From the NCBI GenBank assembly GCA_031551125.1, contig JAVBOB010000026.1:1-53393 (forward strand): 53,393 nucleotides of DNA, given 5' to 3'. The translations under genes and the position numbers were made by a program. Shown here piece by piece: positions 50,977-53,393 of this stretch. This DNA is from JAIRNF01 sp031551125. GTDB lineage: Bacteria; Bacteroidota; Bacteroidia; Bacteroidales; UBA932. A model generated the notes under the pieces. The model was not told the origin of the DNA and did no database searches. It saw only the letters and a list, made by a program, of their open reading frames with translations. The stretch's first letter is position 1; each line of letters opens with the position of its first letter.

Positions 50977-51066
50977 CGTTATTACGAGTGAAACGACCCA
51001 AAGGGCAGCGTGCTAAACAATCTATTTCATTTGAGGAGATTGCATCGCTTCGCTCACAATGGCGCG
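50977..51066. repeat. Palindromic repeat of the CGTCATTGCGAG family, copy 6 (degenerate)
   Basis: Left end CGTTATTACGAGTGAAACGA, middle CCCAAAGGGCAGCG, then AACAATCTATTTCATTTGAG and AGATTGCATCGCTTCGCTCA, ending CAATGGCGCG. Relative to copy 5 the module order is altered: the CCCAAAGGG turn is on the left side. Confidence 0.75.
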
Positions 51067-51085
51067 TTATAACCGGTAGCCTGTG

Positions 51086-52693
51086 TTACTTGCTCGTATT
51101 AAGCTGCTGCACCGCCTCCTGCAACGTATTATCTATTGGTGCAATGAACGGGTAAAAACCTTCATCTTCAAGAGATGTGTTACGACCTATAGATGCTTGC
51201 AAGCGAGCAATAATTATATCTTGGCATTCTCTCAGCTCTCCATTTCTCGGGCTTACACCTTGTCTGGAAGCATAGGCAATAAAATCGTTCAATAGATTTT
51301 GCTTACCGAGAAACTGCTTTAATGAAGCCATATCTTTCAGCTCGTTCAGCTGCTTTCTATGCTTGTCCGAAAAGTCTATGACATAACGATATATCAGGTT
51401 TTTGGCTATCAAATCAGTAAGGTATCGGTTTATACCAACAGTATCAATGGGTACAAAAATATCGGGCATAATTCCGCCTCCGCCATATACTACCTTTCCT
51501 CCGGGGGTTTCAAAACGTAGGCTGTCATTCTGACGAACACTATCGGCCGTTTCCATCTCACCATGATTGTAACGCCTTGACATGTCCATATAGTAATCGT
51601 CCTTACCATTATCGTATGGTCGTTGTATGCAGCGTCCGGTTGGCGTGTAGTAACGGGCAATGGTAAGCCTGAATCCCGACTTATCTTTAAACTCACGTTG
51701 TTCTTGCACCAGTCCTTTACCAAAAGAACGACGACCAACAATTGTACCCCTGTCATTATCCTGAATTGCTCCTGCCAATATCTCGCTTGCCGATGCCGAT
51801 GCTTCATTTATCAGAACAACTACTTCATCATTCAAGCACAACCCTCTGCCATTGGATTTATAATCTACCCGTTCTCTTGCTCGTCCTTCAGTATATACCA
51901 CCAGCTTATCTTTGGGAAGAAACTCGTTGGCTATTTCAAATGCCTGATCTAAAAAACCACCCGTATTATCCCTCAAGTCAACAATTACCTTTGTCATACC
52001 TTGCTTATGAAGCTTTTTAACTGCTTCTACAAACTCTTTATGCGTTTCACGGGCAAACTTAGACATCTTAATATAACCCGTATTGCTGTTTACCATGTAT
52101 GAAACATCAACGCTTTTAAGGGGTATTTTACCTCTTGTGATACTAAACGGGATAAGTGAGGCTATTCCCATACGCTTTACCTCAACCTCAACTTTTGTTC
52201 CGGCCTTACCGCGTAAGCGCTTTACAATGCTATCCTGCTCAACTTTATGACCGGCCACCTCTTTGTGGTCTATCTTAATAATACGGTCACCCGCTTCCAG
52301 TCCAACCTTTTCTGAAGGACCGCCAATAATCACATTGGTAATAATTACCGTATCATTAGGCATATTAAAATAGACACCTATTCCGTCAAAATTACCTTCC
52401 AGCTCATCATTTACTCCCTGCATATCCGATGCGGGAATATATACGCTGTGAGGGTCAAGGTTTTTCAGCACTTCGGGAATAGCCTTCTCAATCAAATCGG
52501 GAACATAAATACTATCTACATAGTTTTTATCTGCATAGTCAAGAATAACATCCAGCTTATTCCACTTAGGCGGAACAAGGACATTATGACTATTCATTCT
52601 ACCCAGCCGAAACCCAACAAATAGCCCCAAAAGGAGTATAGCTAGGGTCAGTAAAGTTCTTGTTGCGTCTCTTTTTCTTGTTTTTTGTTCCAT
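51086..52693 (-). CDS. C-terminal processing protease (S41 family, CtpA-like)
   Basis: A 535-aa periplasmic or membrane-anchored protease: N-terminal membrane segment (about 12-30), PDZ domain (about 90-165, GGPSEKVGLEAGDRIIKIDHKEV) and S41 tail-specific protease domain (about 180-350). The Ser-Lys dyad is Ser in NEASASASEILAGAIQDND and Lys in GRRSFGKGLVQEQ. A C-terminal extension of about 150 residues is typical of Bacteroidota members. It cuts C-terminal tails of envelope proteins. It follows dCMP deaminase by 21 bp and is probably in its operon. Confidence 0.95.
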   Translation of the reverse strand: MEQKTRKRDATRTLLTLAILLLGLFVGFRLGRMNSHNVLVPPKWNKLDVILDYADKNYVDSIYVPDLIEKAIPEVLKNLDPHSVYIPASDMQGVNDELEGNFDGIGVYFNMPNDTVIITNVIIGGPSEKVGLEAGDRIIKIDHKEVAGHKVEQDSIVKRLRGKAGTKVEVEVKRMGIASLIPFSITRGKIPLKSVDVSYMVNSNTGYIKMSKFARETHKEFVEAVKKLHKQGMTKVIVDLRDNTGGFLDQAFEIANEFLPKDKLVVYTEGRARERVDYKSNGRGLCLNDEVVVLINEASASASEILAGAIQDNDRGTIVGRRSFGKGLVQEQREFKDKSGFRLTIARYYTPTGRCIQRPYDNGKDDYYMDMSRRYNHGEMETADSVRQNDSLRFETPGGKVVYGGGGIMPDIFVPIDTVGINRYLTDLIAKNLIYRYVIDFSDKHRKQLNELKDMASLKQFLGKQNLLNDFIAYASRQGVSPRNGELRECQDIIIARLQASIGRNTSLEDEGFYPFIAPIDNTLQEAVQQLNTSK

Positions 52694-52714
52694 TTTGTGG
52701 CTATTCTTTACCCG

Positions 52715-53158
52715 TTATATTTTTATGTTTACCAGCTCAATACCTGCCCGTCGTAGTAGGTCTAACCCATCGGCTATACGATACGCATCACAGTACACTA
52801 CCCGCTTTATACCCGCTTGAATAATAAGTTTAGCGCACTCAAGGCAGGGCGATGCGGTAACATATAGTGTAGCGTCCTTGCTGCTGTTATTGGATTGTGC
52901 AACCTTAGTAATTGCGTTGGCTTCGGCATGTAATACGTAAGGTTTAGTATGGCCGGTTTCGTCTTCGCATACGTTTTCAAACCCCGAAGGAGTACCATTG
53001 TATCCATCGGAAATAATCATCCGGTCTTTTACGATTATTGCTCCTACTTGACGACGAACGCAATATGAATTCTTTGCCCATACGCGCGCCATTTCAAGGT
53101 AGCTTTTATCGAACTGTTCCTGCTTCTCACTCGAAAGGGTTCTACCTGCGTTTTCCAT
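52715..53158 (-). CDS. dCMP deaminase family protein
   Basis: A 147-aa zinc-dependent deaminase that converts dCMP to dUMP for thymidylate synthesis. Zinc and catalytic residues are in LHAEANAI (His and the proton-shuttling Glu) and SPCLECAKLI (the Cys pair). The DGYNGTPSGFENVCED substrate loop marks the ComE/dCMP-deaminase group. First gene of a unit with the S41 protease. The start ATG 53158 gives MENAGRTLSSEKQEQFD. Confidence 0.94.
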   Translation of the reverse strand: MENAGRTLSSEKQEQFDKSYLEMARVWAKNSYCVRRQVGAIIVKDRMIISDGYNGTPSGFENVCEDETGHTKPYVLHAEANAITKVAQSNNSSKDATLYVTASPCLECAKLIIQAGIKRVVYCDAYRIADGLDLLRRAGIELVNIKI

Positions 53159-53235
53159 AGTAAAAATAAATTAAGCAAACCTACGTGTTTTTCAGAAGAC
53201 CACAAAGTACTTTTTGCTGTTATCCAAACTAATTT

Positions 53236-53353
53236 AACCCAAGTTACTAGCTATACCCTATTTACTGTATCCTATTTCACTTCAAGCCGGTCTAAAAGCA
53301 AAAACGCCACAACGTGGCAGCTTCCAGCCCGCAATAGCTGGCAACTTGGGTTA
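53236..53353. mobile_element. MITE-like element, short form
   Basis: A 118-bp element with ends AACCCAAGTTACTAGCTATA and, inverted, TAGCTGGCAACTTGGGTT. It is in inverted orientation to the 26,994-27,313 copy and lacks that copy's 203-bp insert: GGGCTGGAA joins directly to GCTGCCAC (reading the reverse strand). No coding capacity. The gap 53159-53235 before it shows nothing. Confidence 0.85.
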
Positions 53354-53393
53354 AGTATGCGAATAATACGCCTAACGCCGCAGATAAACACAA

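Noticed and set aside
1..53393. CRISPR array, tRNA/rRNA genes, prophage or intact insertion sequence
   Set aside because: No regularly spaced direct repeats, no tRNA-like cloverleaf with a T-loop motif noticed in the gaps, and no transposase, integrase or phage structural gene in any frame.

Overview
The window looks like a core chromosomal segment of a Bacteroidota bacterium, probably Bacteroidales or a close relative. The evidence is a short RpoD (286 aa, no region 1.1), repeated TAnnTTTG -7 promoter boxes, a BT_3928-type DoxX protein, a Bacteroidetes-length urocanate hydratase, a GldB-like lipoprotein, and a protein with a type-B (gliding/T9SS) C-terminal sorting domain. Catalase and a glutathione peroxidase suggest tolerance of oxygen. 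I see no rRNA, tRNA, CRISPR array, prophage or intact insertion sequence.

Layout. 0-5 kb (minus): beta-CASP nuclease, outer-membrane beta-barrel, ElbB, D-aminoacyl-tRNA deacylase, DUF3298 lipoprotein. 5-12 kb: AlbA_2 protein, GldB-like lipoprotein, NadE, Crp-type regulator, a large lipoprotein metallopeptidase and an AmpD-like amidase lipoprotein. 12-19.5 kb: CNNM-type CBS protein and pirin; a tmk / DoxX-thioredoxin / murB operon (minus); divergently folP and the c-di-AMP synthase cdaA; a DUF2867 protein. 19.5-26 kb: catalase, a candidate orphan small RNA, fabI, inorganic pyrophosphatase, urocanate hydratase. 26-35 kb: alpha/beta hydrolase, aminopeptidase P, a nitronate monooxygenase-like flavoprotein, an active/inactive M16 peptidase pair, a secreted fibronectin-like protein. 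35-43.9 kb: rel / fur-family / nth, then gpx, rpoD and degP (minus), then dapF, a DUF454 protein and a YjjG-like phosphatase. 43.9-47.7 kb: a two-component system, an AT-rich gene-free stretch and CtlX. 47.9-53.2 kb: a cyclic-2,3-diphosphoglycerate-synthetase-like GTPase, a nitrilase-family amidase, an esterase, a C-terminal processing protease and dCMP deaminase.

Most genes are housekeeping. The accessory signal is in the gaps, which carry several families of short, non-coding, palindromic elements: six copies of a CGTCATTGCGAG/GAAGCAATCT family; a two-copy MITE-like element with ends AACCCAAGTTGC, one copy carrying a 203-bp insert; a nested-palindrome element at 34.7 kb with a partial relative at 25.9 kb; a 29-bp perfect hairpin; a heptamer tandem array just before a start codon; and an inverted repeat enclosing elbB.

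I found no clear new defence or biosynthetic system. The items most worth a second look are the orphan promoter-terminator unit at 21.34-21.43 kb, the M3-like lipoprotein peptidase, the GTPase next to CtlX, and the MITE pair. Several gene starts were moved downstream of the longest open frame because a promoter box, lipobox or family N-terminus fixes them.
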